Below are positions 13,563 through 26,787 of a stretch of 64,000 bases of DNA, one piece after another (the first letter of the stretch is position 1; each line of letters begins with the position of its first letter). The notes beneath the pieces are model-generated. The model was given only the letters and a program-made list of their open reading frames with translations. It was not told where the DNA came from and did no database searches. Source of the stretch: Purpureocillium takamizusanense (lineage: Eukaryota; Ascomycota; Sordariomycetes; Hypocreales; Ophiocordycipitaceae). The position numbers and the translations under genes were made by a program. The stretch covers positions 1,364,001 to 1,428,000 of the forward strand of contig NC_063068.1 of assembly GCF_022605165.1 (NCBI RefSeq), written 5' to 3'.

Positions 13563-16500
13563 ATCGATGCGCCAGCGCAGGAGTGGCGATGCTGTCTTGA
13601 CTTAGACCCGGAGAAAACCCAACGGTGAGGAAGGAGCTGAATTTGGGCGGCGGATATCTGGCGGGCTTTTGGGAGGTAGCAATAGAGTTCCGAGGCCTTG
13701 ACCGAGTGCAACAGTAGGCAGGAGGGCAGCGTCGTAGTAGTAGTAGTAGTAGCGTAGTAGCAGTGGTAGTGGCAGTAGGAGCGGTAGTAGTTGAGAGTTT
13801 TGTGTGCGCCTTGGAGGTTCGGATTCATTCCCGGGGACAGGGACCATGGGGGCCACCCACGTATAAGTATGGCCGACGGTTGTCCCGCTGGCAAAAACAA
13901 GGCTAAAGGCAAGGCGGAGACGCAACATCAGATCTGGATGGGCATCGCACCCACGATGATCCCTGACGAGGGTGCGGCTTGCTCTGGAGCAGGCACATCT
14001 GTCACAAAATTTGGCAGCAGTGGGCCAAGCACGACTCTGGTAGTAGTAGCGGAAACCTGGGATGAAAAAGGGCCAGAAGCGCGACCGCCGCCCATACGAA
14101 ACGACTCGGGGAACGGAGAGGGGCGTGTGGACTCGGCACGTCGACATGACATCGGCCGCCGAAGAAAAGGCAGTCGCCGTTCCGTTGCGATGAACGTCGA
14201 TGACCCCAAGCGACCGGGCCTGGTGGCCTGGCCTGGCCGGGGGGGGGGGCGTGGGGGCGGTCGAAGTGGCGGGGTGTTGGCTCATCAGCTGTGCGAAGCA
14301 TGTAGGAACCCTGGATGTAGGAGCGGAACAGTGGGGAGGGATGGAGGGGAGGGAGGGCGTGTCACTGTGGCCCCGTCCATCCGTCCTGCCGCCGCGGACT
14401 GAGATCGAGGTGGCCGCGACCCGCCCGGTGGCCGCCGCGTGCGTGGTGGCACCCCCAAAGTCCACCACCACCAAAGAGCACGCCGAAGTCGAACGAGCAG
14501 GTAGTTGCTATCCAGAAGGGGGGCGTGCAGAAGTTGCTAGGGCCCGTTGTGGTGGTGCGGCAGCCTGCGCCAAAGGCCACCAGCCATCTTCGAGCTGCTG
14601 TCGTGGTCAAACGGTCGAGTGGGGTGTGTTCAATGCATGCGTCCAAGGAAACGTGAGCCACCGAGCCCCTGCCCCCCTCCGTTCCTTGCCGCCACATCAT
14701 CGACGAGCTGCCGCGATCCCTCTTCTCCCGCCTTCTAGGGCTGCGGCTGCAACAGCAACCTGGTGGTGGTGGTGGGAGGCTGCCTGGCGTCACAGGTGCG
14801 CCTCCATTGACAAGTCGGTCCGCTGTTGCTCCTCGAGGCCGCCACACCAAAGCTGTCACCGCCCTTGGCTGTTGGGAGCATTCGCATGCCACGGGCCGGC
14901 ACCACAGTCAGGTGCTGGCTAGCTGGCTCGGTCCAGCAGGTGCCAGACAGCCGTGGCCCAGGGGTCCTTGGTGCTGTCCGTCGCGCCTCAAGCGCGCATC
15001 CCAGGAGCCGAGGCGAGGCAGCCCCTCCCGCCCTTCCCCGACGGCCGGTGCAACTCGAGACGGCGATCGCCTTCCCAGGGGCCGTGGATCAATGCCCTGT
15101 GCGACCGGATTGTCGAGCTGATCTTATGCCGGACTTGGCCCTGCGACTTCAAGGACGCTGCGGGGTTCCATCCCGACCCCGTGAGCATCATCCTGGATCA
15201 CATCCGTCAGCGTCCGATGTGTCTTCATGCCATCTAAAGTGCTCATGAGACGATCTGGACAGCTGCTTCGGAGTTCATCGCACTGCCATGCCGGACCCGG
15301 ATTCGTTTCGGATGTCCCGCGGGTGGAAGAAGGGGCACGACGCCGACGACACTGACACTTGGGCGTACTGGCGAGATGCGCCCGTCCCTTGTCCACGAGA
15401 CTCACCGTGTCGTGTCCCCCGCCCCTTGGCCAGCCTTGGGCTCACGCAAGTGCAAATGTGCGACAGCTTGGCGGTTGGCATCTGTCGAGCCGAGCAAAGC
15501 TGCCCGACTCGCGATATCTGCACCTGCGTGTATGTGCTCTGGCTCTACAGCTGGCACGTGTCTAGGACCCGTCACAATCAACGATCTCGGTGGTACCCCA
15601 TAGAGCGCCCGGCGATCTCCACTAAAATTGCAATGTCGGTCTTCTTTTCGGCCTGCAGGGTCAGCCAGACGGCGAACGAGGATATAGCCTGTGGTGTGTT
15701 TAGGCAAACGGCAAAAGCAGACGCTTGGCCGGCACAGCGCCGCCGCAGGCGTGTACGTATTCTGGAAACCACTGTCATCTTGGACCTCTGCGGCTAACCT
15801 GGTTATCCGCGCTGAGGCAGGTGTTTCTGTCAGCCATGGCTGTCTCGTGGAAACCGCATCTCTGGCTTCGCGATCGAACTCGCTGGCAATCGGCAGGCTC
15901 TCGCCTCCGCCAAGGGGAATCGAAATCTGTTCCCCAGCGAATAGTAAAACGAAGCATCTCACAAGGATGCTGTTTATGGTGATCGACTTTCTACTACTGA
16001 GGGTGGGAGCCCGCGCCCTGGTTCTGCTCTGGCACTTGACAGCGTCTCGGCAGGAAGTTGGCCATGATGATTGCCTGCGGTCAAGCTGACGGGCCTCTCC
16101 GCCTACCATCTCATGGGGTCCCCAGCGCTGCTGCGTTCCTTGCAACGGGCCTCGTTGCCTAGGCTGGGGCGGTGCTGCTCGCCGCGAAACTGAGCCTCGC
16201 ACGAGATGAGATGGGGCCACAGCAAGCCGAGCGTTCGGTTTGGCACATGTGAGCAGCTACTGTACCTTGTGGCAGAGCCTCTAAGTCGGCAGTCCGTGTA
16301 AGCTCTGAACGGCGGACTCTCTATATCTATGTGCTCGTGACTAGACGTGTCGTACCATCTGTCGAGGGTTGGTGTTGGTGTATTTACGTGGCTCTTTGCC
16401 TCGACCTTTACCTGGTAGGAGTGCTTGAGGACGCATTCTTTGTGCTCTGTTGGTGCAAACGCAAGAGTACACTTGATGTACATGATAGGCACCACATCGT

Positions 16501-19500
16501 CCGTGTCCGCCTGAACTGGTCGGCGGGGATAACCAAGTTGTGGCGGCGATCTGCAGCCCAATTCAGCACTTTTAAGGCACCAGGGTCAGCGACTCCGCTC
16601 GATCCAGCTTCCGCAGTTCCACATGTAGTCGCCGACGTTGTTGCCGCTTGGCTGAGCAGGCAAATTCTTCGCAGCGAAGTCATGCGTAACTGGCCGGTAG
16701 CAAGCAGCGTTGGCCGTGCCTTGCCATATGATGTAATGCGAGCTCAGCCGAAGAGAGCCAGGCGGACCACGATATCGCCGGTAGTCGTCAACGCATCTGC
16801 AGTATCTTCGTGTGGTCCGGGCTTGCACCGGCCACGGTGCGTGGACAGTGGAGACCTGCCAGTCGGTGGGAACGGCCATCCGTCCTGCAGGGAGGGAGCC
16901 GCTGTGGCAGTACCCTAGCGGTGGGTGTCATGGTGTGTCCGTACTTCGTGGCCGTATCGAGCGCCGCAATTTTTGGGACCGCACTTCCTTACAGCGGGTG
17001 GCTGCACCGCCTGGTTGTTGTTGCGTATGTGCCGCAGAGCGATTGGCTGCGCGGACTCCTGGCGGCTCCCTGGGCGTCCGCATAGGTTAGTGCCGGCCGA
17101 CCTTCCGCAACAGTCATGGGGACGAGTCCAAGAGTGATCGGGGGTCGAAATGATCTTCCCGTTGTGTCAAGCAAACAAAGCTTGGATCGCGCGGGTGCCG
17201 CACGGGGCATTCTGTCACACACTTGGGACGAAGGGATGACGGCAGATGTGTGTGTGCAAGCTTGGAGTCAACGAGAGGCACGTACGAATACTCCGTGCGA
17301 CGTGCTGTGCACTCTCGGCGTCGACGTGGTGTCCGGCATAGAGGTGATTCCAAAGATCGATCGATCAATTTGTGTCGAGGTCAGACGACCGACGGTGTTT
17401 GTCCGTGAGGGGAGTATGACGAGCCACGGCAAAGGCGGAAGCTGCGGCCAGCACTGATGCCAGGTTTCCCAGTTGCGGCAAGAGCGACCCATTGCAAGAC
17501 AATACAGCGAGACGCAAAAAGGAAGGAACTTGGCGTTCGTCGTGGATCACAAGCATGGAGGCATCCAGCCCACGCTCGCCGCTACCTTACCTACTAATTT
17601 CTAGACTGCCAGGTTCCAGAAGCCGCCACCACCTGGCCAATGTCGCCGTGCCTACCTACTCTCGTCCCTCGGCGGGCGGTCACCCTACGATTGCGCCCTG
17701 TCCACTCGCGGTGTCACCATCAGGGCAAGACCGTTTATTGCAAGCGTCCCAGCCTACCTAAGCGAGCACAGATTCAGGCAGCTGAGCTGGGTGGCGGCAA
17801 GCCACCCGTGCAATCTCCAAAGCGCTCGGGGGCCTGGGCCTCCTTCGACTGCGCCGCCGACATTGGACGAGCTAATAACTCTTGAGCGACAGATGGTCAA
17901 GGCAACACACTACCGATGCATGCCCTCGGCCGCCGCCGTGTGCTTCGCCTGCCAAAGGCGGACGTCGCGATCAACAGCTACCTCACCCTGATTCGTGATA
18001 TACTATGATGAAAACAGCATCTCGAAACCTTCAAGCGGGCTTCTGTCTTCCATTTGGTCACGCAGTCGACATCGATCCTTTCTCGAAACGGAGGCGCGCT
18101 ACCCAGCCTCTGTTGCATCTACTACCAACAACACCTTCAAGCTGATCTTTGCAGCAGTAACAATTTCAAAGGCAATCCTGCATCATGCCATAGGAGTCTT
18201 GTTTGCTTGGCATCAGCTCTGAGAAGGGGACCTTGGGCAGATCTACCCCTGGAACATCAGGCCTTACAACTGCGAGCAAGTTTACCTGGCTTTCTGGTAA
18301 GACTGTCAAGCATCATCGACGCTCTTTATCGATGACCACAAACCATCAACCGGGCTGATGGTCCCGCCAAGGTGGCTGGTCCATACCGGAGCTCGGTACC
18401 AAGGTCTTGCCTCTCATCTCTGCGTTCCACACGGTCAGTGCTAGCATGGTATCTCAGGATGGCGTCCTTGCAAAGGCCAGGCAGAGACGACCGTTAATAA
18501 GACCAGGCACACAATGGCACCTCCCGAGCATTTCTGCTGGTCTCGGGAAGTGGGCTGCTCCCGGGGTCGTAAATACTAGGATCATGCCGAGCGCCGTCAT
18601 CCGTGCAGTGCTCATCCGCCGGAAGGGCGTCCACCGGAGAAATGGCTTTGACGCTCGAAAGCAACACCAGTCACTCAAGGATGACCAGTGCCCTGAGCAA
18701 CGAGTCCTGCGAAATGACCAAGGAGCGGTGGCTCTTTCGGGTCGCTTCAGGCATCCCTGTCACCAACCGGCGATCCAGGCCAGGATGTCCCCTGCACGCC
18801 CACGCGACGGGTGGGGAGGCCCTGTTCTCCGCCAGGACGCCAAACTGACCCGTTGGGGGTCAGTCTGTCGCCCGTCTTATATTATTAGCTTGCGAGGCGC
18901 AAGGTGGCTTCTTGGCGCGCTCTGCAGGCCCTCGGAACCTTGCCTCTGTGCCTACACGCCCTGTAAGGCTCCGCCAATAGCTCCGATGTTGTCATCCACC
19001 GGTGAACCCGCGAGCGTCCTCTCCGGTGATTTTGTGCACGCATTCAATTCACTCTGCTGATACTCATCCCAGGAAGATTGGACGTCTAGCATCATTCAAC
19101 ACCGTACGCTTGTGTGCGAACCGCGCGACCCTCGAACGATTCCCTGGCACATCATCAACTTGTCTCGATTATGTACGTATTTGTGCCCCGCGAAAAAGGC
19201 CGTTCTGACTAGTGATGAAGTCTTGATTGCTAAACGTCCGACCCGCCCCGCCTCCGCGACCACCCGGCCGAGAGGGAATTAGACCCATGCGCCAGCTCGC
19301 CAAAGGAAGGGTGTATGCTTCCGCGGGACCCGCTCAACAACCAAGGATATGGCAGGCTGACGTTGAAGCAAACCTGGTTCCCCAAAGATTGGCCCAGCGC
19401 AGCGAATTTGCCAAATGGAGATTGGGGGGTTGACCACGAGTTCATCATGGCCTGGCATCCTGCAGCTCCGGCAGGTAGGTGGGACTTTTGGCTGCGTTTT

Positions 19501-22500
19501 GACGTCGAATGCGTCCAACCAAGCGCAAGACCAAGAGTCTCATTCGCTGTCGATGTGACCAGGCGATCGACCGTGCAGATGTGGGCATATGTATGGTGAT
19601 CATACTTCGTGGCGCGGGTACCCTTCTCCTTTGTGCCAGCATCCCGCCGCCTTCTGCGAACTGCCGCGCAGGCTTTGGTCTGCACCGCGCATCGCGAGTC
19701 TGCACCCAGCTTCCTAAATTGAAGAAGCGAGCTCAGCACCATCGAGCAAGCCGTTTCTCTCGTGCTTGTCTAAGGTCGCCGTGCTGTCGCCAACCGCAAC
19801 CATCCGCGACTTGACGCGCTTTTATACGAAGTACGGTACCATGGTCCGAGCAACGGCCCAGCGGCTGTCATTCGCGACTAGTAGTAAATTAAAAGCTTGT
19901 CCGTTCCCATTGCCTGCGTGGTGCCGATTATGAACCAATTGGAAGTCGGTGATCCGCCGGGTATCTGCTTGCTGCTCGGCGGGAACCAAAGTCTTGAAGA
20001 CATTCATCTGCAACCTGCCCAAAGCATTACCTCCACACGCCTCTCGTGTTTACGTTCATTTAGACTCCAATGCGTCATCCAGGGAGCACCAAAGTTGCAG
20101 CTATCTGACGTTGCGGAATGGTTACGTGGAGACAGATATACCGCAGCTCTTCAGCTTCTGCAAGAGTATCAACCAGTGCTGTTGGTGGCCTGGTGCTTTC
20201 CGAACCACTATGAGCATGCGCTTCCACCACATTTCCTTGGTCCCAAGCACCATTTACGGGCTTGGGCTGGCGGCAAGCTGGGGACAGGAGCGGAGTGGGA
20301 CAGGCCCGAAACCAGCCCCCTCTGGCGGGCTCGTCGGAGGGGCGAAGCCCGCTTCTCAGTAGGCCAACGTCTATTTCAAAAGCCAACTCCGTTGTCCTTC
20401 TCGTCGCATGTACGAGGTTCATTTTCTTTCCTTCTTGGGTATCGTCATCCATTATGAACAGCGCTGTAGAGAGAGCACTTATCCAACAAGCATTGAAAAT
20501 ATTCAGGCATCTACATCGACATCCAACGACGCCGTCGCTCCGCTCGCACCGGCGACCTACTTTCTCATGTCCTTTGCAGATAGGATACCAAGACTATGTC
20601 ATTTTGGTCCGCTAGCTCGTACACTGAGATCCAGACATGAGCAGCATGGGACGAGGGGCAAGGGGCAACGCGCCCTGAGGTTGTGAGCCACTGCAAAGGG
20701 CTACGTACTCTCCCGGAGCAGGGCTGTCCAGGGGGTCGCAGGGTCATCATGCAAGAGGAATCAGGGCTCGTCCATCGAGCTGCTTGCCCAGCCATTGCGC
20801 AGTTGCACCTGTTTGCTAAGTCTACTGTCAGGTAGTCCCGCTTCGCTCTCTAAAACTACAAATGCTGATGAACATACTGCCTACCTGTTGAGGCGGCGCC
20901 ACTGCTGCCAGTTAAGCATGGCTGCTGACGCACATTTGACACGCTCCCACACCTGACGGACGGCTGCCGGCCGCTACTTACACCCCGCCTGTTTCCTGGA
21001 TCCGCGGTCAACCACGTTCAAAGGTTCTTGGCCCATGATTGCGTCGTCGCGACAGAGGCCAGCACCATAAGATGGAATGGGGTTGTAGAGAAGCAGCTGC
21101 CCATGCCATCGTCCGCGCCTTGACAGGCATGAGATCACATTCCGATCTTGGTTGGTTTGTGACGTTGCGTTCGTGTCATGGGGTTCCATTGCTGTTCCCC
21201 CACAAAGGGAAGGGCTGCAGCGCCCCCTGGTCCCCCACGGGCGTTGTCGTTGGACAGACGATTGTGGTTGCGCCAGTACCAGACAAGAACAAGCCATCTG
21301 GAGGGGTTGTGTGTCTGTAATCCAAACACATCCAATGCCTCTGACCAAGACGAGCCAATTTCTTACTCTGCACCGGTGATCCTTGGATATGGAGTTTTAC
21401 CAGATTGTTCATGATCCTCTGGCGGAAGGCCGGGAAGGCGCTTTCAGTGGCGGCGCACTCCATCCCAAAGGCGGTAGGGTAAAGGGGCGATTCTTTCAAT
21501 GACAGATATGAGATGTCACATGGGTAATGACAGCCCTTGGTTGGTGGAAGAGAGCCACGCCATACCATCCTTTACGCTTGCACGGCGGCTCCCCGGAGTC
21601 AAGAAGCCGGCCGAGATCAGCGAAGGAGGAGGGGTGGAGCACATGAGGGGTGGCTTTGACTCTGGCGTGCTCAGGGCCATTGAGGCTATCTGCAGGGAAG
21701 GGAAGGGCCTCATCACGATCATAGGAGATGAAAATGGTTTAGCTGTAGATTTGGGCGCCTCCCAAACCAGTCCCCGGCATGCCTCGCCAGGTGCTGGAGA
21801 CGAGATGAGCTACACGGTGAGGCTTTGAAGAATTGCAACAAATTTCAGCATATCGCTGTGACGCAGACCATTGCGTAGTGTCTGACTTGGCGTCTGGGCT
21901 AGGAAGACAATCGTAGTAAGGAGCGTTCCATTCATTGCCCACGAGCCCGGCTGGCAACTGTCCCTGTTCGGTCAAAAAATCCGCGGTGGCCGTCTCACGG
22001 ACCGTAGTGTCTTAGGATGAGGGGACAGGCCCTAAGTTCTGCGATGTGCGGTACTGGACACGAGGGAGGGGCTTCAGCAATGCTACATGAAAAGGTCAAC
22101 AAAGCTGCTAGAGCTTGTGTCTCAGGCACGCCTCTAGCATGGTCGGGATTCAGGCAGAATCAGCAGGAGCCTTGGCTGGCCCAGGTTTGGTTAACAAGCA
22201 ATGAACATTACTGCTGAAGAGGGACGAAATGAACAGGCTTCGAATCTCAGGCCCTAACCCACTGTTCAGAGCTCGCGGCTGGTCTTCACGTAACGGGAAG
22301 CATCAAGGATCGGGCTGTGCCTAGTGCAAACGTGAGCAATGCGCACGATACGGGTGGCAATGGGATCTGAGCGTTGGTCTTACTGCAGCTCGAGCTTTTG
22401 CAACTTAAAACCCGAATTCATGCCAGGTTACGACCAGATTGAACGACGACTTGATGTCTTTGAAGCAGCACGAGGTGGAAGAGCCTTTGATGGGCCGGCA

Positions 22501-23501
22501 AATGCTAGCACGCTGGTATGAAACAAAATCATGTTTGCCTTTGATACCATGCATGGGACGATGGCTATTCAGTGCCCACAACGTCTCCTTGTCTGAACAG
22601 TGAAGGCAGCATTCTAGGATACGTCGATGGGGCACTATGCCATTGCACGCTCAGTAATCTGCTTGAATATGTTTCGCGAGCTTCGGCTATTCCGTTCGTG
22701 AAACGGGCTTTCGAAGCGTTTTCGGAGCCCAACTTCATCGGTAACTAATCAACCGTGAAGAACACACTGCAAAAAAGCCAGCTCACGGCTCATCCTGAAG
22801 TCCCGAACCCCTTGTCGTCGCTGCATTGATGACTGGGTGCATTACACGCATCGCTGGCCAGAAAGCAGTCCTGCCAGATCGTCACGTCGCAAAGGGTTGC
22901 GTAGGCGAGGCTCGCGACCTAGAATCAGACCAAATCCCCAGTGCTCCTCGAAGTCGCCGTTAGCTCGTGAGGGGCGGTTGCGCGTCCCGACAGTCCGTCC
23001 GAGACAAGGCAACGTGCGTGTGTTTTGAGTTGTAAGAAGAAAACGGCGACTGAGACATGACGAACGTGGCAGGTACGTACCTGGCTCGGGGCCCTCGGCT
23101 TTGTGCCACAAGTTGAGTCTTGGCTTCTTGTTCGGGACTAGCGCCATCCACCTCTCACGAGGGCCTTGAGTGCGAATTGTGGGAAGGCACGACGGGCGAA
23201 TGGCAGCGCGGGCGCCGGCGATGGGGGTGGGATATGGCAGGCACGGCACAGACAGGAGCCGTACCAAAGTCAAGTTGACGTACCCTTGCCTTGACGCAGC
23301 AGCAGCATGGCTTGTTTTCCTCAATCCTCAGCCATCCACACCAGACCCGTGCCAGTGCCTCGCTGCGACCTGCCATGCGCGTTGCGCTTTTGATGAGCCA
23401 ACAGGCTCCGGCAACAAGGACCTTGCATGCCCTGACCGACGGCCCCGCCGATCCCGCCTTGTGCCGCTTGCCAGCAGTTCCGGCCTGTGCTTAAGCCAAC
23501 C
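13563..23501. other. 9.9 kb gene-free region upstream of mtfA-like gene and of the Zn2Cys6 gene
   Basis: Nothing here could be supported as a gene. Frames of 60-290 codons exist on both strands but lack domains and plausible exon joins. The region contains the upstream sequences of both flanking genes, which point outward from it (mtfA-like on minus, Zn2Cys6 factor on plus), so it is a shared divergent intergenic region of unusual length. Composition is less repetitive than in 1-12 kb. A GTAGTAG repeat lies just upstream of the mtfA-like start, and a G homopolymer lies near 14240. Heavily decayed mobile DNA cannot be excluded. Confidence 0.55.
13732..13760. repeat. GTA trinucleotide repeat upstream of the mtfA-like gene
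   Basis: About eight GTA units with one interruption, 170-200 bp upstream of the mtfA-like ATG. It therefore lies in its likely promoter or 5' leader. Confidence 0.8.
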
Positions 23502-25321
23502 ATGACCTCCATCGAGGCGCCCACCAAGGCTTGCCACAACTGCCGCCGTCAGCGCCTCCGCTGCGACCGCTCTTATCCGCACTGCAACAAATGCATTGCC
23601 GCCGGGAAGGAATGTCTTGGCTATGGAAAGCTTTTCCGCTGGACCGGCGCCGTGGCCAGCCGCGGCAAGCTGGCCGGCCGTACATCTAGTGCCCCTATTG
23701 ATGCCCCCGTTGACGATTCATCGCGGCCCCATGCGCGCTCAGAGCTGAACGCCTCATCGTCGACACCTTCAAAGTCACCATCGCCGCTTCATGGGGCTCG
23801 TCGAGAGTTTCCAATCTCTCCGCGGTCGCGGGCCGAAACACCGCTGGCCGACCAACTCGGCGCCGCCGCCGCAAGCACCACGGACTTGGCGCCGGAGGAT
23901 GCGCAGCTCATTCCCCGCCCTCCGTCGACCGATATCTCGGTTGTAGGCAGTCCCTGGGTACTTGTAGACCCGCTGTTCCAAGACCTGGAACCTTCAAACA
24001 GATACTACCTATCGTATTGTAAGTCTACCCGTCCTCACCATTCATCCGGCTCGGGACACTGTATTGGACTGCACCGCTGACCTCCAGACAGTCACGCAAA
24101 GGCTTTGCAAGGACCTGGTCTCTCAGGATCATCCGGAACGCAACCCTTTCCGCACCTTGCTACCGCTCACGCGGGCGCATCCTTTGCTTCAACATATCAT
24201 TGTTGCTGCCTCGGCAGCCCACATGTCTAACCTGGTCAGGGCTTCACACGCCTACTCTAATGATGCGAACCAGCTGCTTATCGCCTCAGAGGTAGAGGAG
24301 GCGTCCGGACGGGCTTATCGCGATGCGCTCGTCGCCAAACACAAGGCGCTTAGCCTTATGCGCGATGCCGTGCGCGATGTTGATTCCACTGGCGGCGACG
24401 TCATCCTCGCCGCGGCGCTCTTCTTCATCAACGTCGAGCTGATTGAGTCTGGAAAGCATGGATGGAAGGCGCACTTGGAAGGCGCCGGCAGGATCATGTC
24501 GCTGCTCCAGCCTGCTCTCCCTGGTAATGAAGCCCTGAGAGATTACATGCTTTCAGATTGCTTTGTGTAAGCGGCGATACCTAAGACCTGCGTCGGTAAC
24601 TTGCTGATCATTTTCAAGCTATTTTATCCTCGGTTCTGCTTTCATGCCCGCAGCGGCTTTCGACACTGGATCCTTCTTCCAACCGTCCCAGATTCCCTCA
24701 ATTTTGGGTAGGGCTGCTGCCAACAGCTACCTGTGCTGCCCGCCGGAGATTCTCGCTATTCTCCATGCCGCGTCTCAGCTGTCTAATGCGAGCACTGATG
24801 CGCACTCTGAGGATGAAGTTCGTGCCGCCGGCTTGGCGCTGATACAACGAGCGCAAGCCTTTGACATTGATGTCTGGGCAAATGATGTTCGCAATATCTC
24901 TTACCTACAGGACGCACCTATCCAGAGCCGCATTCATGCTGGTTCAGCCCATCGTCTGGCTGCTTGCCTCTATATTCTCCAGGCTATCCCGTCATTGAGC
25001 GAGATGAAAGGCCACGACGAGGTTGCAGAATCTCTCAGTCGCGACATATTCAAGCATCTGTCAAGTATTCCGGAAGATGACCCCAACTTCAAGGCGACGA
25101 CTTGGCCCACGTTCATTGTTGGGGCCGAGGCAACCGGACGCGTCAGACGCGAGTGGGTGATGAATCGGCTCCGACGTCTGGTCGTCTCTTGTCCCTGGGG
25201 TTTCTTGTATACTGCCATGGATACTCTCCAAGTGATTTGGAGCCTGGATGGCCAAAACAAGGGCACACGAAGTTGGGTTCAGACACTCAAGGATCCGAAG
25301 CTGAACTTCTTGATTGTCTGA
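23502..25321 (+). CDS. Zn2Cys6 fungal transcription factor, Acr-2 type
   Basis: Three exons, 23502-24018, 24092-24566 and 24619-25321, give 564 aa. The introns are 73 and 52 nt, and the first acceptor was chosen so that the conserved YYLSYF junction stays in frame. The Zn2Cys6 cluster is at residues 11-38 (C11, C14, C21, C28, C31, C38), followed by LGYGKLFRW, a tail typical of the acriflavine-sensitivity (acr-2) and ARG81-like subgroup. A Ser/Pro-rich linker follows, and then a long helical region from the RYYLSYF segment to the C-terminus that fits the fungal-specific transcription factor domain 2 (PF11951 type). It should act as a nuclear DNA-binding regulator; its targets cannot be read from the sequence. 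The PARG-like pseudogene begins 217 bp downstream on the same strand. I am confident of family and exon structure, not of biological role. Confidence 0.9.
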
Positions 25322-25538
25322 GATTTCTACCAACCTGATGGACGATAATTACGGCACTGCTGCTCACGATTGTGCACGATATTGTTGGAAACGTTCATGG
25401 CCGGATGACGCATTGTTGCAGCCCGGAATGGAATTAAAAGCCATGGGCACTGAGCGCAATCCGACACAGCGGAAAACATCAGTGTCAAAGCGACTTTTGC
25501 CAACAAACAGCCTCGGCACAGAACTTCTTCACCATCCA

Positions 25539-26787
25539 ATGTCTGTCTTTCTCTTATCAAGTGCTCCGTCGGAGCGGTGCCTTGATCGTTTCAGCATCCT
25601 CGAGGATGAACATGAAGGTGACGATGGGCTTGTTCTGTGCAGGCCCCTCTTAGTGGGAATGCTCAAGTAACCTATCTGAACGCCATTGCAGCTTATCGCC
25701 ATCCTGGATACGGCCTCAAATGGTCTTCATGGCTCTTCTGGGGCTGCCGGCTACTATAGGGTGCTGGAGACCGTACTGTGGGACACAGTACACAGGTTCG
25801 TTGGCAGAGCATGCTCACGATCGTGCGCCTTGCATCGATGACACCAGATCTGTTTCCTGAACATCGCCTACCGATACTGAAGACGGAGACGACTGGATAT
25901 TCACGGGATCAAGCCGACTGCTTAGTTCCGCACCAGCCTTGGTGCAACCTCCGGCCTCCCCCTTGGCACAAGGAACTTTTCGACTTCGGCATCTGGTACG
26001 GCTCATCGCAGCGACACCTCAAGGCCGTGGCGATGTACTTGAATGCATTACTCAGATTCTTCGAGCAGTACGGCGACCTAGAAGGGGATGTCGTTGAATT
26101 GAGCGTCCCGTACATCCTCCACGTGTTTGACCGGCTGGCCCAGCTGATGCCGCAGGACTGGCAGGGTTGTGCGCTGTCTATCGCGAACGCCATCAGAGCA
26201 GAAGCGTACAGCACGAAACAGCAGGAACTGCATTCCCAATGCGCCGAGAGCGCTGTCGTGGTGTCCGCCAACAAGGATATCGGCTTCGGACAAACCGCAA
26301 CACAAGAGGAGACATTGTCGGGAATTAGCCGGAGGCTTGCCCAGCGGTCCTTCTGACCCCGACCTTTGCAGACGACCAGGCTCTAGTAATATACGGGGCA
26401 AGACTGATGCCGAGGATTGTTGATCAGAGGCGCGATAATCGGTGGTCTCTACCTGAGACCCTGACAACCGACTACGGTGACAGGATGCTCCTCATGGACG
26501 TATTCGAGATTGATGAGCTGGACAATAACGAAGGTCTTCCCGACTTGCGTCCCGCGAACATAGATCGTGAGATCAAGGAAGCATACACCGCTTTCTCCCC
26601 GTGGGCAGCCGGCGTTCCCGCAACGGTATGGACCGGCATGTGGGGATGCCCTGCGTTCAATGGCGACCCCGGCGTCAAGATGCTTATTCTATGGATTGCG
26701 GCATCTTTGGCCGGAATAAACTCCGCGTTATATAGGACACCTCAACTTTATTCCTTCGTCTCACAATTCGAAGACTTGATCACATAG
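25539..26787 (+). pseudogene. Disrupted poly(ADP-ribose) glycohydrolase-like gene
   Basis: Conceptual translation resembles fungal PARG-like proteins along its whole length, but three pieces lie in different frames. The N-terminal piece (from ATG 25539, SERCLDRFSILEDE) is cut by in-frame TAA at 25668 and TGA at 25677, after which the same frame continues with GSSGAAGYYRVLETVL. Between about 25785 and 25810 the similarity moves to another frame (DLFPE, then FDFGIWYG and IGFGQTATQEE) ending at TGA 26354. A second one-base shift near 26328-26331 restores similarity in a third frame through PEACP and DDQALVIYGA to WTGMWGCPAFNGDP and WIAASLAG, ending at 26787. An active PARG removes ADP-ribose chains from proteins. 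No plausible intron explains the breaks: the gap around the stops allows only a 25- or 39-nt GT-AG interval, and the later break looks like one missing base. Assembly error is possible, but no other gene here needs such repair. Confidence 0.66.

Noticed and set aside
13602..14474. A 290-codon minus-strand frame upstream of the mtfA-like gene
   Set aside because: It contains runs of Tyr, Leu and Thr from the GTA repeat, has no domain and cannot be joined in frame to the mtfA-like exon, which has an in-frame stop before its ATG. It is more likely leader or promoter.
15402..16220. A 272-codon minus-strand frame
   Set aside because: No recognisable motif, compositionally random, with overlapping frames on the other strand.
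25662..25691. A 25-nt (or 39-nt) GT-AG interval that would remove both stops in the PARG-like gene
   Set aside because: Too short for a fungal intron, and two further frame shifts downstream would remain unexplained.
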